From positions 1 through 15,612 of the forward strand of contig CANQLS010000010.1 of NCBI GenBank assembly GCA_947624765.1: a DNA stretch of 15,612 nt, given 5' to 3'. The notes under the pieces are model-generated. The model did no database searches, had not been told where the DNA came from, and saw only the letters and a list, made by a program, of their open reading frames with translations. A program made the translations under genes and the position numbers. The DNA is from an uncultured Clostridia bacterium (GTDB lineage Bacteria > Bacillota > Clostridia > TANB77 > UBA1234). Shown here piece by piece: positions 1-7,267 of the stretch. Positions within the stretch are counted from its first letter, which is position 1; the number at the start of each line of letters is the position of its first letter.

Positions 1-16
1 CAATGTCTAACCCTTA

Positions 17-107
17 TGGCGCAGAGGGTGGGATTCGAACCCACGGTATGCTCGCACATACGCCAATTTTCAAGACTGGTGCCTTAAACCAACTCGACCA
101 CCTCTGC
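17..107 (-). tRNA. tRNA-Ser (anticodon UGA)
   Basis: Class II tRNA on the minus strand. The acceptor stem pairs GCAGAGG (107-101) with CCTCTGC (27-21). A G discriminator at 20 and an encoded CCA (19-17) follow. The anticodon arm is CCAGT / ATTGG with a 7-nt loop CTTGAAA, giving anticodon TGA at 72-70, which reads UCA serine codons. The long variable arm folds as GTATG/CATAC, as expected for tRNA-Ser, and the T loop TTCGAAT is intact. One G-U pair lies in the anticodon stem. Serine tRNA genes near parAB/serS are common in Clostridia (family knowledge). Its own promoter is visible upstream. Confidence 0.97.
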
Positions 108-138
108 ATATTAAGATTACTCTTGCAGTAACAGAATT

Positions 139-167
139 ATATTAACATTTTATTTTAAACTTGTCAA
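139..167 (-). promoter_or_regulatory. Sigma-A-type promoter for tRNA-Ser
   Basis: Read on the minus strand there is a perfect -35 TTGACA (167-162), a 17-bp spacer and -10 TAATAT (144-139, 4/6). A TATAAT overlaps it three bases further on, at 20-bp spacing. Transcription would start near 132, giving a leader of about 25 nt before the mature tRNA 5' end at 107. Confidence 0.6.
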
Positions 168-222
168 TAACTAATTTTTGGGAATTTTAATCGTTAAATT
201 ACTAAATAATGATTTTATCCAG

Positions 223-272
223 AATAATTCTTCAATGTTACAGATGAACCTATATAACATTGAAAAATTATT
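223..272 (-). terminator. 18-bp inverted repeat, probable terminator of the parB/DUF4446 unit
   Basis: Arms 223-240 and 255-272 pair over 18 positions with one mismatch (230 against 265), around a 14-nt loop. It begins 14 bp after the DUF4446 stop and lies before the tRNA promoter, the right place to separate the two units. The stem is almost all A/T and no clean T-run follows it on the minus strand, so it may be a weak terminator or a 3'-end-protecting hairpin. Confidence 0.5.
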
Positions 273-285
273 TAAATAAAAAACG

Positions 286-822
286 TTATCTAGCAACATC
301 ATTAATATTAATATAGTATGTACTACTTTTATCTTTAGCTTTTCTTATTGCTTCTTCCTCTTCTTGTGATAGCGTATACTTTGAAATTCCTTTTTCTACT
401 GGCTTTGCATAAGTAGTTGTAGTGTTATCTCTCGAATAAACACCATTTATTACAACGCCATTATCTTCAAAATCTAAAAGTGCTAATGCAAAACACAAAT
501 CACTTCCTGTATCTGAAAAAGCATTATATCTCACAATTCCTACTTTTTGAATGTAATGCATTGCATTCTTTTCCATTTTATCAATTTGACTTCTTATTTC
601 AATATTTTCTTTCCTGACTTTATCTACCGAATCAGCATATTCAACTAACATTGATTCAATATTATTGCCTTTTGAAAACTTAGAAATAAAATTCTTATAT
701 TTTTTTATCATCTTATTTGTTTTCGAAAAATGTATTATTTCTAATATAAATAGCACTACAAATCCACATAATAATGCTATACTAAAGGCTGGTTCTTTTG
801 TAATTTCTAATAATTTATCCAT
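286..822 (-). CDS. DUF4446 family protein, single-pass membrane protein
   Basis: A protein of 178 aa with unknown biochemical function. Residues about 13-31 form one hydrophobic membrane segment near the N-terminus, followed by a basic stretch (36-52) and a probable coiled coil (about 60-90). The conserved DUF4446 core runs from about 93 to 165. It shows the family signature KVGIVRYNAFSDTGSD, then FALALLD, GVV and YAKPV. The start at 822 is supported by a GGGGG purine tract about 8 nt upstream. The gene lies 70 bp downstream of parB on the same strand with no obvious terminator between, so co-transcription is likely. The family often sits next to parAB in Clostridia, but I know of no proven role in segregation. 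Confidence 0.88.
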   Translation of the reverse strand: MDKLLEITKEPAFSIALLCGFVVLFILEIIHFSKTNKMIKKYKNFISKFSKGNNIESMLVEYADSVDKVRKENIEIRSQIDKMEKNAMHYIQKVGIVRYNAFSDTGSDLCFALALLDFEDNGVVINGVYSRDNTTTTYAKPVEKGISKYTLSQEEEEAIRKAKDKSSTYYININDVAR

Positions 823-892
823 TGTTTTCCCCCTTAATTAACAATAATTAAATTGAACAATTATTTTTTCAACCTCATTATTCATTATTAAC

Positions 893-1783
893 TCATGCTT
901 TTTCCAATATTTCTAGAATTCTCTCTAACTCCTCATCACTATAGTAATCAATTACTATTTTTCCTTTACTTTTTGTTTGTGGCTTAAAGGAAACTTTTGT
1001 ACCCAATGCATTTTTCAAGCGATTTTCTAAATCTTTATATATAACTTCTAACCTACTTTTCTTTTTTGGCTTTTCTGTTACTTTTTTCTTTTCTTCAACT
1101 TTCGCCTCTTTTGCCATATTTTCAGCATCTCGAACACTTAAATCTAAATTTATAATATCCATAGCCAATTTGTACTGTTTTTGTGGACTTTCTATTGAGG
1201 CTAATGTTCGAGCATGACCTTCAGAAAGACGTCCATTTTGTACTAAATCTTGCACTCTTTCATCTAAATTTAAAATTCTTAAAGTATTGGCGATACTACT
1301 TCTACTCTTTCCTAAAGTTTTGGAAAGTTCTTCTTGAGTTAATTGATGTTCTTCCATTAATTCTTTTATAGCCTTTGCCGTATCTAATGCATTTAAATCT
1401 TGTCTTTGTATATTTTCAATTAGAGAAACTTCTCTAGTCTTTTTTTCATCATAATTACGAACAATAACAGGAATTGTTTTTAATCCTGCTTTTTTAGCTG
1501 CTCTCCATCTTCTTTCGCCTGCAATTATTTGATAATAATCATCTTTTTTAGTTACAATAATAGGTTGCAATACACCATGAACTCTAATTGATTCTGTCAA
1601 TTCTTCCAATTTATCATCATCAAAAGTTTTTCTTGGTTGATTAATATTAGGCTCTATTTCATTTAATTTTAATTCAACAATTTTCTCTCCTGTTTCACGT
1701 GAAACATTTCCAGAAAGTGTTGAAACATCAACATTTGATGGAAACAATGCTTCTAAACCTTTTCCTAATGCTCCTTTTCCCAT
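893..1783 (-). CDS. parB: Chromosome partitioning protein ParB (Spo0J), CTP-dependent DNA clamp
   Basis: A protein of 296 aa that binds parS and spreads as a CTP-gated sliding clamp, working with ParA in origin segregation and SMC loading. Visible parts: N-terminal GKGALGKGLEALF, the ParA-stimulating peptide (2-14); CTPase core with GERRWRA (89-95) and ENIQR (123-127); helix-turn-helix of about 147-170; a Lys-rich linker (231-243); and the C-terminal dimerisation domain (about 244-296). The frame stays open 22 codons further upstream, but ATG 1783 is chosen because GGAGG lies 7-8 nt before it and the protein then starts with the family's conserved N-terminus. The gene carries a parS site inside its coding sequence (residues 27-31, VSRET). 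It has its own probable promoter in the 141-bp gap after parA. Confidence 0.97.
   Translation of the reverse strand: MGKGALGKGLEALFPSNVDVSTLSGNVSRETGEKIVELKLNEIEPNINQPRKTFDDDKLEELTESIRVHGVLQPIIVTKKDDYYQIIAGERRWRAAKKAGLKTIPVIVRNYDEKKTREVSLIENIQRQDLNALDTAKAIKELMEEHQLTQEELSKTLGKSRSSIANTLRILNLDERVQDLVQNGRLSEGHARTLASIESPQKQYKLAMDIINLDLSVRDAENMAKEAKVEEKKKVTEKPKKKSRLEVIYKDLENRLKNALGTKVSFKPQTKSKGKIVIDYYSDEELERILEILEKA
1691..1706. promoter_or_regulatory. parS site 1 (inside parB)
   Basis: Perfect 16-bp palindrome TGTTTCACGTGAAACA, matching the consensus Firmicute parS to which ParB binds. It lies in parB codons 26-32 and on the minus strand encodes Val-Ser-Arg-Glu-Thr in frame. Bacillus subtilis also has a parS inside its parB gene (spo0J). 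Confidence 0.96.
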
Positions 1784-1834
1784 TTTTTCCTCCTTAATCA
1801 CTATAATAAAAAATATGAAACAAAATTGTGATAG

Positions 1835-1863
1835 ATTATACTTTAACAAACTATATTGGTAAA
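1835..1863 (-). promoter_or_regulatory. Candidate parB promoter
   Basis: Minus strand: -35 TTTACC (1863-1858, 4/6), 17-bp spacer, -10 TATAAT (1840-1835, perfect). Transcription would start near 1828, about 45 nt before the parB ATG. The surrounding DNA is very AT-rich, which raises the chance of a random -10 match. Confidence 0.45.
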
Positions 1864-1878
1864 AATATATGTTAAATT

Positions 1879-1911
1879 ACAAAATATAAGTTTTGTGAAA
1901 ATTATAATTTT
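1879..1911. repeat. Two small AT-rich hairpins after parA
   Basis: ACAAAA (1879-1884) pairs with TTTTGT (1891-1896) over a 6-nt loop. Directly beside it is the perfect 14-bp palindrome AAAATTATAATTTT (1898-1911). Together they could give weak termination after parA, but low GC makes them unconvincing as intrinsic terminators. Confidence 0.25.
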
Positions 1912-1924
1912 AAAGTATATATCA

Positions 1925-2698
1925 TTATTTTGCAACTACTTTGTTATGTCTAATAACTTCTTTAGCTAAATTTTCATAAGCTTCTGCACCTTTAGAATTT
2001 TTATCATATAAAGCAATTGGCATTCCAAAGCTAGGTGCTTCACTAAGTTTAACATTTCTTGGAATAACTGTACGATAAACTTTATCTTTAAAATATTTTT
2101 TCACTTCTTCAATTACCTGCATAGATAAATTTGTCCTTGCATCATACATAGTTAACGCAACGCCTTCTACTTCTAAATCTTTGTTTAAGTGCTTTTGCAC
2201 CAAATCAATTGTACTCATAAGTTGTCCTAAACCTTCTAATGCATAATATTCGCATTGTATCGGTACCAATACAGTATCCGAAGCAGTTAAAGCATTTAAA
2301 GTTACTAAACCTAAAGATGGAGGGCAATCTATTAAAATAAAATCATATTCTGATTTTACTTTATCTAATGCCTCTTTTAGCTTATATTCTCGTGACAATT
2401 GCGATACTAATTGTATTTCAGCACCAGCTAAATTAATGTTAGATGCACAAACATCTAGATTTTCAACTGCACTTTTTTGAATAGTATTTTTTATATCTTC
2501 TCCATTAATAATAACATCATATGTAGATTTTTCCGTTTCTTTACTTGCTCCAACTCCACTAGTAGCATTTCCTTGTGGATCAGCATCAATAAGTAAAACT
2601 TTTTTCTTTGCTAATGCTAGACAAGCACTTAAATTGACTGCCGTTGTAGTTTTTCCTACTCCACCCTTTTGATTCGCAATCGCAATAATTTTTCCCAT
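1925..2698 (-). CDS. parA: Chromosome partitioning ATPase ParA (Soj)
   Basis: A protein of 257 aa in the ParA/MinD family of deviant-Walker ATPases. It dimerises on ATP, binds DNA non-specifically and is triggered to hydrolyse by the ParB N-terminus. In Firmicutes the homologue Soj also controls DnaA activity. Motifs seen: deviant Walker A KGGVGKTT (11-18, with signature Lys11), Walker A' DADPQG (38-43) and Walker B ILIDCPPS (121-128). The length is typical. ATG 2698 is preceded by GGAGG at 5-6 nt. A parS site and a candidate promoter lie directly upstream. Transcription continues toward parB, which has a probable second promoter. Confidence 0.97.
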   Translation of the reverse strand: MGKIIAIANQKGGVGKTTTAVNLSACLALAKKKVLLIDADPQGNATSGVGASKETEKSTYDVIINGEDIKNTIQKSAVENLDVCASNINLAGAEIQLVSQLSREYKLKEALDKVKSEYDFILIDCPPSLGLVTLNALTASDTVLVPIQCEYYALEGLGQLMSTIDLVQKHLNKDLEVEGVALTMYDARTNLSMQVIEEVKKYFKDKVYRTVIPRNVKLSEAPSFGMPIALYDKNSKGAEAYENLAKEVIRHNKVVAK

Positions 2699-2716
2699 AT
2701 ACTCTCCTCCATAAAA

Positions 2717-2732
2717 TGTTTCACGTGAAACA
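2717..2732. promoter_or_regulatory. parS site 2 (parA leader)
   Basis: Perfect TGTTTCACGTGAAACA palindrome. It ends 19 bp upstream of the parA start codon and lies downstream of the candidate parA promoter, so it should be transcribed as part of the parA 5' leader. ParB bound here could block or tune parA transcription (inference). Confidence 0.96.
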
Positions 2733-2762
2733 TTTCAATTTTCTTTTGATTAAACTATAACC

Positions 2763-2791
2763 ATTATATCGATTTCTTTTTATTTTGTATA
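2763..2791 (-). promoter_or_regulatory. Candidate parA promoter
   Basis: Minus strand: -35 TATACA (2791-2786, 4/6), 17-bp spacer, -10 TATAAT (2768-2763, perfect). The predicted start near 2756 gives a leader of about 58 nt that contains parS site 2. Confidence 0.5.
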
Positions 2792-2867
2792 TAGGATTTC
2801 AAAAAATAATTTAAAAATGTGTTACTAGATAATGGTTTCACATCTAATAATTTCTGAAAGCCTTGTC

Positions 2868-3000
2868 AGAGAGTGTAGCGGCGCCCATTGGGCGCCATTA
2901 AATCCAAGATACAACAAAATCTTTTATTTAATGCGCTACAACAAATTATAGAAAAATAAATATCTAATTATGGCGGCCACTGGCCGCCGCTACAGTCTCT
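2868..3000. repeat. Composite palindromic (REP/MITE-like) element
   Basis: Outer arms 2868-2883 and 2985-3000 are inverted repeats with 15 of 16 matches. Each end carries a GC hairpin with a 7-bp stem and 3-nt loop: GGCGCCC-ATT-GGGCGCC (2880-2896) and GGCGGCC-ACT-GGCCGCC (2972-2988). The end units 2874-2898 (plus) and 2994-2970 (minus) are 25-bp inverted copies differing at three positions; two of these form a compensatory pair inside the stem and the third is in the loop. Between them an AT stem (ATTAAAT 2897-2903 with ATTTAAT 2926-2932, enclosing AAGAT/ATCTT) is followed by another CGCTACA (2934-2940), complementary to 2874-2880. The hairpins are far more GC-rich than the surroundings, which suggests a dispersed repeat. 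It ends 5 bp from the rsmG stop and could also shape the 3' end of rsmG mRNA. Confidence 0.8.
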
Positions 3001-3005
3001 TTAAT

Positions 3006-3716
3006 TTAAATTCTCCCTATCGGCTTTTTAGATGGTACTCCAGCCTTCCTCGGATATTCATTTGGTGTATGTTTTTCTTTTCTAATGCAAATAATTGTCC
3101 TATCAATCTCCGTACTTGGTAATTTTATCTTCTCTATTTTCTCTATTTCACCACCTAAAACTTGAATTGCATTCTTTCCCTCATCAATCTCATCTTCTTT
3201 ATTTCCCTTCATGCAAATAAATAAACCACCAACTTTTGCAAAAGGCAAACATAATTCTGCTAATGTCGCTAAATTTGCAACCGCCCTTGCTACCACTATA
3301 TCATACTGCTCACGATTAAATGTTTCACGTGAAACATCTTCTGCTCTTCCATGTATACAACGTATTTTTTTCAATCCATTTTTTGCAATAACATCTTCCA
3401 AAAAATATATTCTTTTTTGTAATGAATCTAATAAAGTTACATCTATAGAAGGCATTACTATTTTTAAAGGTATACCTGGAAAACCAGCACCAGTTCCTAC
3501 ATCAATTAATTTACTATCTTCAGGTACATACTTTTTTATTGTTAATGAATCAATAAAATGTTTAACAACAATTTCATTATCATCTGTTATAGCAGTTAAA
3601 TTTATTTTCTCATTCCATTCTTTTAATTCTTTTCTATAACAAAAAAATTGTTCAAGTTGTTCCTCAGATAAATTTATTTCTAACTTGTTAGCAAGTTCTT
3701 TCAAATTTGTTTCCAT
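3006..3716 (-). CDS. rsmG: 16S rRNA (guanine-N7)-methyltransferase RsmG (GidB)
   Basis: A protein of 236 aa that transfers methyl from S-adenosylmethionine to N7 of the 16S rRNA guanine equivalent to E. coli G527, near the decoding centre. The Rossmann-fold methyltransferase shows motif I DVGTGAGFPG (72-81), the upstream LKEWNEKINLTAITD family block (31-45), ARAVANLATLAELCLP (143-158), and the usual basic tail YPRKAGVPSKKPIG. ATG 3716 has an AAAGGA tract about 7 nt upstream. A perfect parS site is embedded at residues 128-132 (VSRET), just after GRAED. It lies downstream of mnmG across a 240-bp gap and upstream of parA, as in many Firmicutes but without noc between. Confidence 0.97.
   Translation of the reverse strand: METNLKELANKLEINLSEEQLEQFFCYRKELKEWNEKINLTAITDDNEIVVKHFIDSLTIKKYVPEDSKLIDVGTGAGFPGIPLKIVMPSIDVTLLDSLQKRIYFLEDVIAKNGLKKIRCIHGRAEDVSRETFNREQYDIVVARAVANLATLAELCLPFAKVGGLFICMKGNKEDEIDEGKNAIQVLGGEIEKIEKIKLPSTEIDRTIICIRKEKHTPNEYPRKAGVPSKKPIGRI
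3321..3336. promoter_or_regulatory. parS site 3 (inside rsmG)
   Basis: Perfect TGTTTCACGTGAAACA palindrome inside rsmG. As in parB, it is read in frame as Val-Ser-Arg-Glu-Thr on the minus strand. This makes three identical parS sites within 1.65 kb. Confidence 0.96.
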
Positions 3717-3956
3717 AAAATTTCCTTTCAGTTGTCAAAATAATTATTTTTAATTTAAACAGCATATTTTTCAAATTTAAACTTTTGCAATATAATTTTA
3801 TAAACACTTTTCAAAAATCGATTATAGCGAATCCTCGTGCTTCATTTTATCTAAAAGAAAAGTTATAAACATATTTTAATTACAAACTTCTAGTAATCAG
3901 TTGATACAATATATATTTTCAGTTAAATCTTTTCGCAATACTATAATAATTAATTA
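3717..3956. other. AT-rich spacer between mnmG and rsmG
   Basis: This 240-bp stretch has no supportable gene. A minus-strand TATAAT hexamer (3826-3821) has no convincing -35 at the usual distance. TTGCAA with 18-bp spacing to TATGCT further downstream is another weak promoter candidate for rsmG-parA. I see no strong terminator after mnmG. Confidence 0.4.
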
Positions 3957-5822
3957 TTATAATGTTTGTAAATAAATAAGTAATACCGAAATGTCTGCTG
4001 GTGATATTCCAGAAATACGTGAAGCTTGTCCTATAGAAGTTGGTCTAAACTTCTCCAATTTTTGCCTTGCTTCAATACGAATTCCTTTCACTTTCTCATA
4101 ATCAATATCTTCTGGAATTTTCTTCTTTTCTAATTTTTTAAATGCTTCAATTTGTTCAGCCTGAAGCTTAATATACCCCTCATATTTTATTTCAATATTT
4201 ACTTCTTCTCTTTCCTCTTTAGAAAGCTGAGGTCTATCAATGTCTATTGGTCCTAGCATTTCATAATTTAATTCAGTTCTTTTAATCAAATCCGCTAGTT
4301 TAGTTCCAGTTGTAATTTCTGTAGTGCCATGCTCTTTTAACAACTCATTCAAAGCTTTTGATGGCTTTATATTTGTCCTTTTAACACGTTCAATCTCTTT
4401 TTTTATATTTTCTTGTTTCTGTAAAAACTTTTTATACCTTTCTTCAGAAATAAGCCCTATCTCATATCCCTTAGGAGTCAATCTACTATCACTATTGTCC
4501 TGCCTTAAAAGTAGCCTATATTCTGCTCTAGAAGTCATCATTCTATATGGTTCATTTGTTCCTTTAGTTACTAAATCATCAATTAAAACTCCAATATAAG
4601 CATCCGAACGATCTAAAATAAGAGGCTCTTTTCCCTTTACTTTTTGCGCTGCATTAATACCAGCTATAATTCCTTGTGCTGCAGCCTCTTCATATCCAGA
4701 TGAACCATTCACCTGCCCAGCAAAAAACATTCCCTCAATCTTTTTCAACTCTAAAGTTGTTTTTAGTTGTGTAGAATCAATGCAATCATACTCAATAGCA
4801 TAAGCCGGTCTAGTAAATTCACAATGTTCTAATCCTGGAATTGTTCTATACATTGCAATTTGTACATCTTCTGGCAAACTACTTGACATTCCTTGAATAT
4901 ACATTTCCTCAGTATTTTCGCCTAATGGTTCCACAAAAACTTGATGTCTTTCTTTATCTGCAAAACGAACAACTTTATCCTCAATAGACGGGCAATATCT
5001 TGGACCTGTGCCTTTAATTTCACCAGCATATAATGGTGAACGATGTAAATTCTTTCTAATAATTTCATGCGTTTTCTCATTTGTATATGTTAAATAACAT
5101 GGTACTTGTTCTCTTTGCAAATCAGTATTTTCAAAAGAAAATGGAACAATTTCTGCATCTCCTTCTTGAATTTCCATTTTACTAAAATCAATGCTTCTCT
5201 TATTAACTCTTGCAGGTGTACCTGTTTTAAAACGTCTAGTTTCAATTCCTAGCTTCTTCAAACTATCTGTCAAATATCTTGCAGAAAATATTCCATCAGG
5301 ACCACTTTCATAATTAACTTCACCAATAAATATTTTTCCTCTTAAATATGTTCCAGAACATAGTATTACAGCTTTAGTATGATATATTGCTCCTATATGT
5401 GTCTTTACAGCTTCAATACGATTATTTTCAACTATATATTCAACAATTTCTGCTTGTTTAACATCTAGATTTTCTTGTAGTTCTAATGTATGCTTCATCT
5501 CTTGCTGATACTTTTTTCTATCTGCTTGTGCACGAAGTGAATAAACAGCAGGCCCCTTAGCTGTATTTAACATTCTAGACTGAATAAAAGTTTTATCAAT
5601 ATTCTTAGCCATTTCTCCACCAAGTGCATCAATTTCCCTTACTAAATGTCCTTTAGAAGTCCCACCAATGTTAGGATTACAAGGCATATTAGCAATACTA
5701 TCCATATTAATTGTAAATAAACATGTTTTTACGCCTAAACGTGCACTAGCAAGAGCAGCCTCACAACCAGCATGTCCAGCCCCAATAACAATAACATCAT
5801 AATATCCTGCTTCATACTCCAT
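3957..5822 (-). CDS. mnmG: tRNA uridine-5-carboxymethylaminomethyl modification enzyme MnmG (GidA)
   Basis: A 621-aa FAD-dependent enzyme. With MnmE it builds the cmnm5 group at the C5 position of wobble uridine U34 in certain tRNAs, using methylene-tetrahydrofolate and a glycine- or ammonium-derived nitrogen. The N-terminal dinucleotide-binding motif is VIGAGHAGCEAA (12-23). Family blocks visible include MPCNPNIGGTSKGHLVREIDALGGEM, SGTYLRGKIFIGE, KTGTPARV, GQVNGSSGYEEAAAQG and PYRMMTSRAEYRLLLRQDN. The C-terminal helical domain ends in SRISGISPADISVLLIYL, the part that contacts MnmE and tRNA in studied homologues. The length is normal. ATG 5822 has GGAGG 10 nt upstream. mnmE lies 76 bp upstream on the same strand, giving the usual mnmE-mnmG order. 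Confidence 0.98.
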   Translation of the reverse strand: MEYEAGYYDVIVIGAGHAGCEAALASARLGVKTCLFTINMDSIANMPCNPNIGGTSKGHLVREIDALGGEMAKNIDKTFIQSRMLNTAKGPAVYSLRAQADRKKYQQEMKHTLELQENLDVKQAEIVEYIVENNRIEAVKTHIGAIYHTKAVILCSGTYLRGKIFIGEVNYESGPDGIFSARYLTDSLKKLGIETRRFKTGTPARVNKRSIDFSKMEIQEGDAEIVPFSFENTDLQREQVPCYLTYTNEKTHEIIRKNLHRSPLYAGEIKGTGPRYCPSIEDKVVRFADKERHQVFVEPLGENTEEMYIQGMSSSLPEDVQIAMYRTIPGLEHCEFTRPAYAIEYDCIDSTQLKTTLELKKIEGMFFAGQVNGSSGYEEAAAQGIIAGINAAQKVKGKEPLILDRSDAYIGVLIDDLVTKGTNEPYRMMTSRAEYRLLLRQDNSDSRLTPKGYEIGLISEERYKKFLQKQENIKKEIERVKRTNIKPSKALNELLKEHGTTEITTGTKLADLIKRTELNYEMLGPIDIDRPQLSKEEREEVNIEIKYEGYIKLQAEQIEAFKKLEKKKIPEDIDYEKVKGIRIEARQKLEKFRPTSIGQASRISGISPADISVLLIYLQTL

Positions 5823-5898
5823 TTTTCAAGTTCCTCCAATTACAAAAATCAATAAATCATGAATAATTCAAAATCTTACTGTTTGTTTTATTATTCTT

Positions 5899-7242
5899 TT
5901 ACTTTCCAACGCAAAACTTTGCAAAAATTCCTGCTATAACATCTTCTGAAACGCTTTCACCAGTTATCTCCCCTAAATATTGTACAGCATTTTGCAATTC
6001 TATAGATAACATATCAACTGGAATTCCACTATTTAATGCTTTTTGAATATTCTCAATTTGTTCTTCTGTCTTTCTAATTAACTCTTGATGTCTAAGATTA
6101 GTAACAATTACCTCGTCCTCTACATCTAGTTCATTAGATTGAAACATATCTTCTATTTTTGCTTCTAACTTTTCTATTCCTTCTAAATTTTTTGTTGAAA
6201 TTTCAATAGTATTTTCATCTTTTACATCTATTTTATTTCCTATATCTATCTTATTCACCAAAATTATATGTTTCTTATTTTTAATCATTTCTAACAATTT
6301 TTTATCTTCATCATCAAAGTCTCTCGTAGCATCTAAAATAAATAAAACAAGCTCTGCATTTTCTATAGCTTTTTTGCTCTTTTCAACGCCAATCTCTTCT
6401 ACTTTATCATTAGTTTCTCTAATCCCTGCCGTATCAATAATCTTAAGTGGTACACCATTTATAGTAATATATTCTTCAATAGTATCTCTAGTAGTACCAG
6501 GTATTTCCGTTACAATTGCTCTTTCTTCTTTTAATAACACATTTAATAAAGAAGATTTTCCCACATTCGGTTTGCCAATAATTACAGTATTTACACCATT
6601 TTTTAATACTCTTCCATTTTCGAAAGAAGCTTCAAGTTTCTTCAATTCACTCTTATTCTCCTCTATTACTTTCTCAATTTTCTCTCTTGTTACTTCTTCA
6701 ATATCATATTCTGGATAATCAATATTAGCCTCCATATCAACAAGTAAATCCACAAAATTTTTCTTAATCTCATTTATCTTTTTGCCTAAAACACCTTGTA
6801 ATTGGTGCATAGAAGCATTTTTCTCTTTTAAGCTTTTGCTTTCAATAACATCTATAACAGCTTCTGCTTGTGATAAATCCATCTTTCCATTTAAAAAAGC
6901 TCTTTTTGTAAACTCTCCTGGCGTAGCAAGAGTAGCACCATTACGAAGCAATAAATCTAAAATCTGTCTCGTAACTAAATTTCCTCCATGACAGTTTATT
7001 TCGCAAACATCTTCTCCAGTATAAGTTTTAGGTGCTTCAAAATAAGAAACTAATACTTCATCTATAATATTTTTATTTTCATCAATAATATGACCATACT
7101 TAACAGTATGGCTTGGGAAATGCTCTATGTCTTTAGTATTAAATACCTTTTTCAATATAGCTAACGACTCTTCTCCGCTCATACGAACAATGCTAATCCC
7201 TCCTACCCCAAGTGGCGTAGATATTGCAGCAATAGTTTTCAT
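5899..7242 (-). CDS. mnmE: tRNA modification GTPase MnmE (TrmE)
   Basis: A 447-aa GTPase partner of MnmG in wobble-uridine modification. The N-terminal folate-binding domain (1 to about 118) begins TIAAISTPLGVGGISIVRMSG. Helical segments flank the inserted G domain: G1 GKPNVGKSS (223-231), G2 GTTRDT (249-254), G3 DTAG (270-273), G4 NKID (330-333). The C-terminal FCVGK (443-447) carries the conserved catalytic-site cysteine. The frame extends 19 codons upstream, but ATG 7242 is chosen because the protein then starts at the conserved N-terminus and is preceded by GAGAGGTG. The extension would be read through the hairpin that follows khpB, another reason to reject it. This hairpin also suggests mnmE has some transcription of its own. 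Confidence 0.97.
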   Translation of the reverse strand: MKTIAAISTPLGVGGISIVRMSGEESLAILKKVFNTKDIEHFPSHTVKYGHIIDENKNIIDEVLVSYFEAPKTYTGEDVCEINCHGGNLVTRQILDLLLRNGATLATPGEFTKRAFLNGKMDLSQAEAVIDVIESKSLKEKNASMHQLQGVLGKKINEIKKNFVDLLVDMEANIDYPEYDIEEVTREKIEKVIEENKSELKKLEASFENGRVLKNGVNTVIIGKPNVGKSSLLNVLLKEERAIVTEIPGTTRDTIEEYITINGVPLKIIDTAGIRETNDKVEEIGVEKSKKAIENAELVLFILDATRDFDDEDKKLLEMIKNKKHIILVNKIDIGNKIDVKDENTIEISTKNLEGIEKLEAKIEDMFQSNELDVEDEVIVTNLRHQELIRKTEEQIENIQKALNSGIPVDMLSIELQNAVQYLGEITGESVSEDVIAGIFAKFCVGK

Positions 7243-7267
7243 TCTTTTACACCTCTCTTTATCAACA

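Larger units (their letters stand above)
2699..3005. other. Gene-free parA-rsmG interval
   Basis: This 307-bp interval carries the parA Shine-Dalgarno, parS site 2, the candidate parA promoter and, next to rsmG, a composite palindromic element of about 133 bp. No coding frame is supported. In Bacillus subtilis the noc gene occupies this position. Confidence 0.8.

Noticed and set aside
841..867. Small hairpin between DUF4446 and parB
   Set aside because: AATAATT/AATTATT with a 9-nt loop is only a 7-bp A/T stem with no proper T-run in the transcribed direction, too weak to call a terminator.
1784..1849. 22-codon N-terminal extension of parB
   Set aside because: It is hydrophobic, has no family similarity, and covers the ribosome-binding site of the well-supported ATG at 1783 and the likely parB promoter.
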